64,000 nucleotides of DNA from JBOGCH01 sp051656645 (lineage in GTDB: Bacteria; Bacteroidota; Bacteroidia; Bacteroidales; Marinifilaceae): assembly GCA_051656645.1 (NCBI GenBank), contig JBOGCH010000026.1:61698-125697 (forward strand). Reading direction: 5' to 3'. The position numbers were made by a program, and so were the translations under genes. The notes under the pieces were generated by a model. It was not told where the DNA came from. It made no database searches and was given only the letters and a program-made list of their open reading frames with translations. The first letter of the stretch is position 1. Each line of letters opens with the position of its first letter. Below are positions 8,960 to 16,572 of the stretch, in pieces.

Positions 8960-9010
8960 GAATTTCAAAATAAATATAGTAATTTTTAGCAAAAAAGCGT
9001 TTTTTAATTT

Positions 9011-9018
9011 TATATTTG
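9011..9018 (+). promoter_or_regulatory. -7 box (upstream) in the hup leader region
   Basis: TATATTTG matches TAnnTTTG 206 bases before the HU gene. A transcript starting here would include a possible hairpin formed by TTCTC (about 9067-9071) and GAGAA (about 9096-9101). It could be a second hup promoter or the start of a small RNA. No good -33 box is visible. Confidence 0.4.
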
Positions 9019-9155
9019 CACTGTGATTGGGGAAACCCTCTATTATAAAGGCTTTATTGAGCAAACTTCTCATACATAGAACACTTTGTTTGGGAGGAGA
9101 ACAAATAAAAAATAAAAAATAGCCTCATTCCTTTAATGTTATAGGAAAAAATATT

Positions 9156-9163
9156 TATATTTG
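9156..9163 (+). promoter_or_regulatory. -7 box of the HU gene promoter
   Basis: TATATTTG followed by CCGACCG gives a start about 55 bases before the ATG at 9225. A weak TTTA lies at a suitable -33 distance (about 9132-9135). Confidence 0.6.
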
Positions 9164-9224
9164 CCGACCGAAAAAACAGAGCCGGAAGATAATCAATAGT
9201 AATAATATATAAATATTTTTTGAA

Positions 9225-9515
9225 ATGACAAAAGCGGATATTGTTAACGAGATATCGAAAACAACAGGAGTGGAAAAGGTTGCAGTTCAGGCTACAGTTG
9301 AAGCATTTATGGAGGCAATAAAGAAGTCGGTTAAAGATGGTGAGAATGTATACCTGAGAGGTTTCGGTAGTTTCGTTGTTAAGAAACGTGCAGAGAAAAC
9401 AGCTAGAAACATCTCTAAAAATGTCACTATTAAAATACCTGAGCACTTTATTCCATCATTCAAGCCATCAAAAAGCTTTGTATCGGAAGTAAAAGATAAC
9501 GTTGTAAAAAAATAA
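9225..9515 (+). CDS. HU/IHF-family DNA-binding protein
   Basis: This nucleoid protein bends DNA as a dimer. The 96 residues show the family fold: an N-terminal helical pair (MTKADIVNEISKTTGVEKVAVQATVEAFMEAIKKSV), the signature VYLRGFGSFVVKKRAEKTARNISKNVTIKIP with the DNA-binding arm, then PEHFIPSFKPSKSFVSEV. It is intermediate between HU and IHF, as is usual in Bacteroidota, where several paralogues exist. Fourteen bases separate it from a tiny basic gene that it is probably co-transcribed with. Confidence 0.95.
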   Translation: MTKADIVNEISKTTGVEKVAVQATVEAFMEAIKKSVKDGENVYLRGFGSFVVKKRAEKTARNISKNVTIKIPEHFIPSFKPSKSFVSEVKDNVVKK

Positions 9516-9529
9516 AAAAGGAGGACATC

Positions 9530-9619
9530 ATGCCAAGCGGAAAAAAAAGAAAAAGACATAAAATGGCGACACATAAGCGTAAAAAAAGACTTAGAAAAAA
9601 TCGTCACAAGAAAAAATAA
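9530..9619 (+). CDS. AURKAIP1/COX24-type 29-residue basic protein
   Basis: The sequence begins MPSGKKRKRHKMATHKRKKR and ends LRKNRHKKK, so most of its 29 residues are Lys, Arg or His. This is the very short, highly conserved protein that Bacteroidota annotations call AURKAIP1/COX24 domain-containing protein, related to the core of the mitochondrial small-subunit protein mS38; a ribosomal role is therefore likely but inferred. Unlike most genes here it has a strong ribosome binding site (AAGGAGGA at about 9518-9525). It follows the HU gene after 14 bases and a 62-bp palindrome follows it. Its small size makes it easy to miss. Confidence 0.88.
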   Translation: MPSGKKRKRHKMATHKRKKRLRKNRHKKK

Positions 9620-9621
9620 GC

Positions 9622-9683
9622 ATAGCTTATAATGCAAATAGCCCCGAAACATATGTTTCGGGGCTATTTGCATTATAAGCTAT
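9622..9683. terminator. 62-bp perfect palindrome, probable transcript end
   Basis: Bases 9622-9652 are the exact reverse complement of 9653-9683, with no unpaired loop bases. The GC-rich core is GCCCCGAAAC. It directly follows the small basic gene, so it probably terminates or stabilises the hup transcript. There is no T-tract immediately after it, unlike a standard intrinsic terminator. Confidence 0.75.
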
Positions 9684-9727
9684 TATGACTACTTTTATCT
9701 CGAGACATTTATTTACATTTATTAGCT

Positions 9728-11269
9728 ATGAAAAAGGTATTTTTTATTTTATCGAGCATAGGAGTATGCACTTCCATAAGTACACATGCCAAAAAACATC
9801 AAAAACCGAATGTCATATTTATTTATGCTGACGATTTAGGCAAAGGCATGATATCTGGCTATGGACAAAAACACTTCACCACACCCAACATTGACCGATT
9901 AATTAAGCAAGGTACTCAATTTGAGAATGCTTACGGATGCATGTTATCTGCTCCTGCACGGGCATCTCTACTTACGGGATATCATGACTGCCAAAACAAT
10001 AAATGGAAAATTAGCGGTGCGGGACATTATGTGGTTGACTATGCCGATACAGGAAGAATTGCTCAAAGAGAAAGTACAATAAACAATAACGACATAAACT
10101 TAGCGACTCAAGACCTATATTTACCACAAGTATTTAAACAAGCCGGTTACACCACCGGACAAATTGGCAAACTTGAATGGGGATTTACAGCTACACGTTC
10201 ACAAATGCGTAATCATGGTTGGGATTATTGGTATGGTTATTTAGATCATGTAAGATGCCACGGATTTTATCCTCCGTTTTTATTTGAGAATAATGATATT
10301 GTTGAAATAAGTGGCAACACCCACAAAAATTGTGGAAAGAGTATAGAACAAGAGACTGCCGCAACGTTGGCAGAACGTAGAGATAGAAATGGTAAAGAGG
10401 TCTATTCTCAAGATTTATTCTTGGATAAGATTATTGAATTTATTAGGACCAACAAAAACAATCCTTTTTTTCTATTCCATCCCACACAACTACCCCACGG
10501 CCCAGTTGCAATTCCTGCAATACACCCCGAGATAGCGAAAAATAAGGAGCTAACTCCCATTGAAAAAGAATATGCATCAATGGTTAAACTACTTGATGAG
10601 CATATTGGTATTATTATTACAGAATTGGAACGACTTGGTTTAGCAAATAACACTGTTATTGTTTTTAGCGCAGACAATGGTCATGAAATATACTATTCCC
10701 AACGCGACAGATGCGAGAAACCGTATCGTAATTTGATGAATGGAAAACACTTTAACGATTTTGATAACAAATACAACAGCAACTGTGGTGGGGATATTTT
10801 TAACGGCAATGCCGGTTTCTCCGGCTTAAAGCGAAGCAATTTAGAGGGTGGTATTCACGTTCCGCTTATATTTTACTGCGAAAAAATAATTCCTAAAGGA
10901 CAATGTATCAATGATGTTGTTTCAAATTATGATTTTCTGCCCACTATGGCACAGTGGTTAAATATTGAGCTACAGCAACAAAAATCAGGAGAATCCTATT
11001 TGCAACCTCTGCTAAAAGGGAAAACATTAAATAAAAACAGATACGTCGTGGTAGGCTCTAACAACGGCCCCGCTATAATTAGAAACGATGGATGGAAATT
11101 ACGTCAATACAGAAATAAAAATAAGTGGGAACTATTTTATCTCCCCACCGATCCTAGCGAGCAAACAAACCTCATAGAAAAGGAGCCGGACATTTTCAAC
11201 ATCCTCAAAAAACAACTCTTAGAGGAGTGTGATAACAACTTTGAAAATGGTATAAATAGAGCAGGTTAA
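9728..11269 (+). CDS. Secreted S1-family sulfatase, serine type
   Basis: A 513-residue hydrolase of sulfate esters, exported by a signal peptide (MKKVFFILSSIGVCTSISTHA). The sulfatase signature is SAPARASLLTG, with Ser74 as the residue to be converted to formylglycine, so the anaerobic radical-SAM maturase (anSME) rather than the aerobic cysteine enzyme would be needed; none is in this window. Metal ligands are expected at Asp35-Asp36 (YADDLG) and in SADNGHE. Substrate specificity (glycan or arylsulfate) cannot be read from sequence. No SusC/SusD or glycosidase genes flank it, so it looks like an isolated gene rather than part of a polysaccharide locus. Confidence 0.88.
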   Translation: MKKVFFILSSIGVCTSISTHAKKHQKPNVIFIYADDLGKGMISGYGQKHFTTPNIDRLIKQGTQFENAYGCMLSAPARASLLTGYHDCQNNKWKISGAGHYVVDYADTGRIAQRESTINNNDINLATQDLYLPQVFKQAGYTTGQIGKLEWGFTATRSQMRNHGWDYWYGYLDHVRCHGFYPPFLFENNDIVEISGNTHKNCGKSIEQETAATLAERRDRNGKEVYSQDLFLDKIIEFIRTNKNNPFFLFHPTQLPHGPVAIPAIHPEIAKNKELTPIEKEYASMVKLLDEHIGIIITELERLGLANNTVIVFSADNGHEIYYSQRDRCEKPYRNLMNGKHFNDFDNKYNSNCGGDIFNGNAGFSGLKRSNLEGGIHVPLIFYCEKIIPKGQCINDVVSNYDFLPTMAQWLNIELQQQKSGESYLQPLLKGKTLNKNRYVVVGSNNGPAIIRNDGWKLRQYRNKNKWELFYLPTDPSEQTNLIEKEPDIFNILKKQLLEECDNNFENGINRAG

Positions 11270-11353
11270 CATTTCTATAACAAGAGTTACCCGTAATTTT
11301 AAATTTAATTATAGTTATAGCTCTGGATGTTACGCTTCTGAGAAGGAAACTAT

Positions 11354-11385
11354 TTTGTAAATAAACCAAAGTTTAGCTATCTTTG
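11354..11385 (+). promoter_or_regulatory. Predicted rng promoter
   Basis: TTTG (11354-11357), then 20 bases, then TATCTTTG (11378-11385): a full match to the Bacteroidota consensus. It predicts a leader of about 130 bases before the GTG start at 11523. Confidence 0.75.
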
Positions 11386-11404
11386 GTACGTCAAATTATC
11401 AATT

Positions 11405-11452
11405 TAGGGTAATTGGGCTCCAATTATAGAGCACACGTTTGTAATCACCCTA
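11405..11452 (+). promoter_or_regulatory. Possible structured leader of rng mRNA
   Basis: TAGGGT (11405-11410) can pair with ACCCTA (11447-11452), extended with one mismatch to nine pairs. Alternatively AATTGG/CCAATT forms a small hairpin at 11411-11425. A leader structure would be in keeping with the autoregulation known for E. coli RNase E, but no conserved motif is recognised here. Confidence 0.3.
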
Positions 11453-11522
11453 AAGACAGAGTTATAATTAAAGTATAAGCCGCACAAACAGGTTTATTTA
11501 CAAGATATAAAATCAGAGAAGA

Positions 11523-13070
11523 GTGAGTAGTGAATTAGTTATTGACGTAAAAGCAGATGAGATTGTTTTAGCACTATTGCGAAACAAGAAATTAGTGGAG
11601 CTCACTAAAGAGAAACAAAGTGTTCAGTATGCCGTTGGCGATATATATTTGGGCAAAGTAAAGAAAATAATGCCTGGATTGAATGCTGCGTTTGTAAATG
11701 TTGGCTATGGTAAGGATGCTTTTTTACATTACTTGGATTTAAGTCCACAATTTAACTCATTAAATAGTTACATTAAGCAATGTATTGCCCGCAAAGGCTT
11801 ACCACTTGCTAAATTTAAATTAGAACCAGAGATTGAGAAAGATGGTAAAATTGCCGATATTCTTACTCAAGGTCAATGGGTAGCGGTGCAGGTTGCAAAA
11901 GAACCTATTTCGACAAAAGGACCTCGATTAACGTCCGAGTTGAGTATTGCAGGTCGCAATTTGGTACTAATGCCTTTCTCGGACAAAGTTTCGGTGTCGC
12001 AAAAAATACGATCGGCCGACGAACGTAAACGCCTAAAAAGAGAAATAGAAGCTATTTGTCCTAAAAATTACGGAGTAATTGTAAGAACTGTAGCAGAAGG
12101 AAAACCTGTGGAACAGTTTGAGCAAGAGCTAAAAGAACTGGTTAACAGATTTGAAACGGCGTTTAAAGATTTACGCAATATTGAACCTCCAAAATTAATT
12201 TTAGGAGAAATAAATAGAACCAGTGCACTCCTTAGAGACATTCTTAACTCATCGTTTGAGAACATATATGTTAATGACATGTCGTTAAGCAAAGAGATTA
12301 AGAATTATATTAGTGGAATTGCTCCCGAGAAGGAAAACATTGTGAAATACGTTTCGTCTGAGATACCAATCCTTGACCATTTTGGAGTTGACAAACAAAT
12401 AAAATCATCGCTAGGCAAAACAGTATCCTTTAAAAACGGTGCTTACTTGATTATTGAGCATACTGAAGCATTCCATGTTATTGATGTTAACAGTGGTAAC
12501 AGAACTAAACTGGGCGATGACCAAGAGAGTAATGCGCTTGAGGTGAATTTAGCAGCTGCCGAGGAGGTTGCACGCCAGTTACAACTACGCGATATGGGTG
12601 GTATTATTGTTATTGACTTTATTGATATGCAATCTGCCGAGAACAGAATGAAGCTTTTTGAACGCATGAAAGCTTGCATGGAAATTGATAGAGCAAAACA
12701 TACCATTTTACCGTTAAGTAAATTTGGTTTAATGCAAATAACGCGTCAGCGTGTACGCCCTGTAATGGCTGTTGAGACCGTCGAGGAATGCCCAGTTTGT
12801 CACGGCAGTGGAAAAGCAGAACCCGCAATCTTGGTGGTTGACAAAATCCAAGAACAAATTGAATATCTTGTCCAAACACAAGGCATAAAAAACATAACCT
12901 TGCGCGTTCATCCGTTTGTAGGCTCATATTTACGTAACGGAATCATTTCTCAACGCCTTAAATGGATATTAAAATACAAGATATCGCTAAGAGTGCTAGA
13001 TATCCCATCATACTATATCTACGAGTACCATTTCTACAACCGCTTTGGGCGCGAAATAGTGGAACAATAG
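11523..13070 (+). CDS. rng: Ribonuclease G/E family endoribonuclease
   Basis: A 515-residue RNase of the Rng/Rne family, cleaving single-stranded AU-rich RNA and processing rRNA. The N-terminal S1 domain is visible (VGDIYLGKVKKIMPGLNAAFVNVGYGKDAFLHYLDL), interrupted as in the family by an insertion. The catalytic DNase I-like region includes FHVIDVNSGNRT and GGIIVIDFIDM, and the zinc-link motif is CPVCHGSG. There is no long C-terminal scaffold as in E. coli RNase E, so it is RNase G-like in length. The start is GTG at 11523, preceded by AGAGAAGA. Its promoter is clear and the leader is long. Confidence 0.93.
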   Translation: MSSELVIDVKADEIVLALLRNKKLVELTKEKQSVQYAVGDIYLGKVKKIMPGLNAAFVNVGYGKDAFLHYLDLSPQFNSLNSYIKQCIARKGLPLAKFKLEPEIEKDGKIADILTQGQWVAVQVAKEPISTKGPRLTSELSIAGRNLVLMPFSDKVSVSQKIRSADERKRLKREIEAICPKNYGVIVRTVAEGKPVEQFEQELKELVNRFETAFKDLRNIEPPKLILGEINRTSALLRDILNSSFENIYVNDMSLSKEIKNYISGIAPEKENIVKYVSSEIPILDHFGVDKQIKSSLGKTVSFKNGAYLIIEHTEAFHVIDVNSGNRTKLGDDQESNALEVNLAAAEEVARQLQLRDMGGIIVIDFIDMQSAENRMKLFERMKACMEIDRAKHTILPLSKFGLMQITRQRVRPVMAVETVEECPVCHGSGKAEPAILVVDKIQEQIEYLVQTQGIKNITLRVHPFVGSYLRNGIISQRLKWILKYKISLRVLDIPSYYIYEYHFYNRFGREIVEQ

Positions 13071-13158
13071 ATATATTAAAAAAAATTGAAAAGACCATAA
13101 GCTTGTTTAATTATATGTTAAACTCATTTTAGGGCTGATTGACAACAAAAAATAATCC

Positions 13159-13166
13159 TATTTTTG
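13159..13166 (+). promoter_or_regulatory. -7 box of the dsbD promoter
   Basis: TATTTTTG matches TAnnTTTG, 81 bases before the ATG. ATTG (13138-13141) lies 17 bases upstream, slightly close for a -33 box. Confidence 0.5.
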
Positions 13167-13246
13167 TCTACGTTATATAATTTTTCGTGGAGAGAATCAA
13201 CCTATTTTTTAATAATATGGTCTTAGACCTTAACTTGAATTAATTT

Positions 13247-15259
13247 ATGAAGAGAGGATTATTTACTTTTTTATGTACCCTGTTTGTAGGTATTTTCACG
13301 GTGTGTGCGCAAGTGGAAAACCCAACAACATGGTCATTCTCTAAGAAAGACCTTGGGAACAACGAGTATGAGTTAACCCTTAAGGCAGATATCCAAACCG
13401 GATGGCACGTGTACTCAATGTTCACACCAGAAGGTGGACCTATGGCCACAACGTTGACTATTGATGAAGTTGGAAAAGGAATCGAGTTTTTAGACAAGGC
13501 AAATGAAAACAACCCTGTTAAACATTTCGATGATGTATTTGGTGTTGACGTGCTTTATTTTGAGAATCAGTACGTAATTAAGCAACGTGTTAAGGTTACA
13601 GATCCTGCTGTTGCAAGCGTAAATGGAACTATTGACTTCCAAGTTTGTAGAGAAGGACAATGTGTAATGTTTGATCAAGCATTTACTATTAACTTAAATA
13701 ACGGAGCCACAGTTGCTCAGTTGACTGAAACTGGTGGAACTACAACTGAAGAAGCCGGAGACTCTCTTTTAATGTTTTTTTGGTTAGCATTTGTTGCTGG
13801 TTTAGCGGCAGTTATTATGCCATGTGTATTCCCAATGATTCCTATGACGGTATCATTCTTTATGCACGGTGATAGCAATAAAGCTAAAGCAAAAGCAAAA
13901 GCATTATTCTTTGCATTCTCAATTGTAACAATTTATACAGCGCTTGGTCTTATTATCTCAATGGTATTAGGTGCTGACTTTATTAACTGGTTAAGTACTA
14001 ACTGGCTTCCTAACGTATTCTTCTTTATCATTTTCATGGTATTTGCGGCATCGTTCTTCGGAGCATTTGAGATTGTACTTCCAGCATGGATTGTAAATAA
14101 ATCGGACGCGCAAGCTGATAAAGGTGGATATGTTGGAGCATTCTTCATGGCATTTACACTTGTATTAGTATCATTCTCATGTACTGCCCCTATTGTTGGT
14201 ACTGTACTTGTTGAGGCTGCTCGTGGATCAATTCTTCGTCCTATTATCGGTATGTTAGGATTCTCTATCGCGGTAGCTCTACCATTTGGATTCTTTGCAT
14301 TCTTCCCATCAAAATTAAACGCACTTCCTAAATCGGGAGGTTGGTTAAACTCGGTGAAAGTTGTATTAGGATTTATTGAAATTGCATTAGGATTTAAATT
14401 CTTAATGGTTGCAGACCAAACTTACCACTGGGGATTACTTGACCGTGAAGTTTACATTGCAATTTGGATTGTAGTATTCTCTTTAATGGGATTATATTTA
14501 ATGGGTAAAATTCGTTTTGCTCATGATAGCGAAGTAAAACATTGGAGTGTGCCTCGTTTAGGTTTCGTTATCGCTACATTCTCATTTGTAGTTTACTTAA
14601 TTCCGGGAATGTTTGGAGCGCCTTTAAAAGCCCTTGCAGGTTATTTCCCACCACAAGAGACTATCGATTTTGATATCAACCGTATTGTCCGCGAAAGCAC
14701 AAAAGAAATTATTGCTAATGGCGGTGGCGGATCTGGTAAAGTAAGAAAAACAGCTAGCGAGCCAGCTAAATATTCAGATTTCTTACATTTAGCTCACGGT
14801 ATAGATGGATACTTTGATTACGAACAAGCGCTTAAAATAGCACAAGAGGAGAATAAACCATTATTCATTGACTTTACCGGTCACGGATGTGTAAACTGTC
14901 GCGAAATGGAACAAACAGTTTGGGCAGATCCTCGCGTAATGGATATGTTGAAAAACGAATATGTTGTAGTTGCTCTTTATGTTGATGATAAATTTACATT
15001 ACCGGAAGCAGAACAATATGTATCGGATTACGACGGCAAGAAAAAGAAAACGTTAGGTAAAAAGAATGCCGATTTCCAAATCAGCAAATTCAGCTCTAAC
15101 GCACAACCTAATTATATCCTATTAAACAGCACAGGTGGAACAGATACAGATTTAACAAAACATGTACTTGCACCAGCTCGTGGACATAACTTAGACAAAG
15201 ATGCTTTCTATCAGTTCTTAAAGAATGGTCTTGAAGAATATAGAAAACGTAACAACTAG
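13247..15259 (+). CDS. dsbD: Thiol:disulfide interchange protein DsbD
   Basis: DsbD carries reducing power from cytoplasmic thioredoxin across the inner membrane to periplasmic proteins. The 670 residues show a signal peptide (to about VCAQ, residue 22), an N-terminal DsbD-alpha domain with CREGQC, about eight membrane helices with the paired redox cysteines in VIMPCVFPMIP and SFSCTAPIVG, and a C-terminal thioredoxin-like domain with CVNC at 548-551. Domain order and length match the family. It is monocistronic, with a promoter and a strong terminator shared with the convergent FKBP gene. Confidence 0.94.
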   Translation: MKRGLFTFLCTLFVGIFTVCAQVENPTTWSFSKKDLGNNEYELTLKADIQTGWHVYSMFTPEGGPMATTLTIDEVGKGIEFLDKANENNPVKHFDDVFGVDVLYFENQYVIKQRVKVTDPAVASVNGTIDFQVCREGQCVMFDQAFTINLNNGATVAQLTETGGTTTEEAGDSLLMFFWLAFVAGLAAVIMPCVFPMIPMTVSFFMHGDSNKAKAKAKALFFAFSIVTIYTALGLIISMVLGADFINWLSTNWLPNVFFFIIFMVFAASFFGAFEIVLPAWIVNKSDAQADKGGYVGAFFMAFTLVLVSFSCTAPIVGTVLVEAARGSILRPIIGMLGFSIAVALPFGFFAFFPSKLNALPKSGGWLNSVKVVLGFIEIALGFKFLMVADQTYHWGLLDREVYIAIWIVVFSLMGLYLMGKIRFAHDSEVKHWSVPRLGFVIATFSFVVYLIPGMFGAPLKALAGYFPPQETIDFDINRIVRESTKEIIANGGGGSGKVRKTASEPAKYSDFLHLAHGIDGYFDYEQALKIAQEENKPLFIDFTGHGCVNCREMEQTVWADPRVMDMLKNEYVVVALYVDDKFTLPEAEQYVSDYDGKKKKTLGKKNADFQISKFSSNAQPNYILLNSTGGTDTDLTKHVLAPARGHNLDKDAFYQFLKNGLEEYRKRNN

Positions 15260-15282
15260 TATTCGCATTGGTTAGAATATAT

Positions 15283-15327
15283 AAAAAGCAGAGAGTCTCA
15301 ATTAAAATTGAGACTCTCTGCTTTTTT
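15283..15327. terminator. Bidirectional terminator between dsbD and the FKBP gene
   Basis: GCAGAGAGTCTCAATT pairs with its reverse complement around a 2-3 base loop, with A-runs on the left and T-runs on the right, so it can act in both directions. The FKBP stop codon lies inside its right edge. Confidence 0.88.
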
Positions 15328-15733
15328 ATTTCACTCCCAGTAACTGTATATCGAAAATCAGTGTAGAATAGGGCTTAATTATACCGGATCCTTTTGTTCC
15401 GTAACCTAAGTAATAGGGTAAATAAATACGCCAATGAGCACCTTCTTGCATTAACAATAGAGCTTCTTGCCATCCTTCAATTAAATCTCTCAATCGAAAT
15501 TGCTGCGGCATTCGGTCTTTAAAAGTATCATCGAAGACTGTACCATCAATCAATGTTCCTTTGTATCGCACACGGATAGTGCTTTTAGGATTAGGTCGTC
15601 GGCCACTCCCTGGGGTGATTACCTCATATTGGCTACCATTATCTAACTCAACAACTTCATCCCTTTTCGCATTTTCTTCCAGAAAACGCATACATTCTTC
15701 CTTGTATGCTTTGTATTTTAAACTCATATCCAT
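15326..15733 (-). CDS. FKBP-type peptidyl-prolyl isomerase
   Basis: About 135 residues containing a single FKBP fold: TIRVRYKGTLIDGTVFDDTF, then the core LIEGWQEALLLMQEGAHWRIYLPYYLGYGTKGSG and the last strand YSTLIFDIQLLGVK. It speeds proline isomerisation in folding proteins. No signal peptide is present, so it appears cytoplasmic, unlike the many exported FKBPs of Bacteroidota. The ATG at 15733 (MDMSLKYK) or 15727 (MSLKYK) is the start; further upstream only TTG is available. It is convergent with dsbD. Confidence 0.9.
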   Translation of the reverse strand: MDMSLKYKAYKEECMRFLEENAKRDEVVELDNGSQYEVITPGSGRRPNPKSTIRVRYKGTLIDGTVFDDTFKDRMPQQFRLRDLIEGWQEALLLMQEGAHWRIYLPYYLGYGTKGSGIIKPYSTLIFDIQLLGVK

Positions 15734-15838
15734 TAATTTTATTCCCGACAAAGATATGTAAAATGATTAAGATGTTATTCCTGTATAAAGAATTGACCTT
15801 ATCATATTTACACGTTTAACAATGTGCAAAAACAATTT

Positions 15839-16456
15839 ATGAAATTTATTATTCCCCTCCTTTTCTTATTTCTCTATGCTTGTGGCAATAGCGAACCCGC
15901 TCAAAAATATTCATATTTCCGAAATTACTCGAGAAACTTTAACGACTTAAATCCAAAACACTTGGATATTGCCAAGAGACAAGGAGTTTCGCCTGTCTCA
16001 TCGGCTCAGGAAGCTGCTTTGGTACTCCGAGAAATAAACTCCTGCTCAAAATATGAGATAGATAAACTAACGCACTCTATCCCCTATTTGACTAAGGATT
16101 CGGAAAAAGTACTTGCACAAATAGGCAATAACTTTCAAGATTCACTTGCAGCAAAAGGATTAACCAAATATAAAGTCATTGTTACAAGTGTGCTACGGAC
16201 ACAGGAGTCTGTAGCAAAACTACGAAACAAAAATATAAATGCTAGTAACAACTCAGCGCATCTTTACGGAACAACCTTTGACATTGCGTATACACGTTTT
16301 ATAAAAACTGGTTGGGGAGATGACGTAAAACCCGAATTGCTAAAGAGTATGCTTGCCGATGTTTTGTTTGACTTGCGCAAAAAAGGTGGCTGTTTTGTAA
16401 AATATGAATACAAGCAGGGCTGTTTTCACATTACTGCAAGAGAAGTTGTCCGCTAA
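15839..16456 (+). CDS. Lipoprotein with VanY/M15-like metallopeptidase pattern (DUF5715-like)
   Basis: About 205 residues from the ATG at 15839; a GTG at 15824 would add five residues before the signal. The lipobox LYAC places lipidation at Cys15. The pattern SAHLYGTTFDIAY (SxHxxGxxxD) and the late CFHITAR resemble the zinc ligands of M15 D-Ala-D-Ala carboxypeptidases, with Ser-Arg preceding in TSVLRTQESVAKL. A cell-wall peptidase or amidase function in the periplasm is therefore suggested, not shown, since the ExxH step before the second His is not canonical. I believe it corresponds to DUF5715. Confidence 0.65.
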   Translation: MKFIIPLLFLFLYACGNSEPAQKYSYFRNYSRNFNDLNPKHLDIAKRQGVSPVSSAQEAALVLREINSCSKYEIDKLTHSIPYLTKDSEKVLAQIGNNFQDSLAAKGLTKYKVIVTSVLRTQESVAKLRNKNINASNNSAHLYGTTFDIAYTRFIKTGWGDDVKPELLKSMLADVLFDLRKKGGCFVKYEYKQGCFHITAREVVR

Positions 16457-16514
16457 GAAGAGCTAAATATAGATAATGTGACGCGCTTAGTTCTCAAAAT
16501 ATTAAAACTTTAGC

Positions 16515-16522
16515 TATCTTTG
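16515..16522 (+). promoter_or_regulatory. -7 box of the ychF promoter
   Basis: TATCTTTG matches TAnnTTTG, 51 bases before the ATG at 16573. The -33 position holds only TTAG/TTCT. Confidence 0.6.
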
Positions 16523-16572
16523 CAACCGCAAATAAGAGAACGACAATAATAACAATTAGATAAATCATTTTT

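Noticed and set aside
9054..9673. Leftward frames opposite the HU gene
   Set aside because: They lie antisense to the HU and AURKAIP1-type genes, are Phe/Cys/Leu-rich and lack promoters; they are shadows of the real genes.
13092..13225. AAGACCATA/TATGGTCTT inverted pair before dsbD
   Set aside because: The two short arms are 115 bases apart with no further pairing between them, so chance is the simplest explanation.
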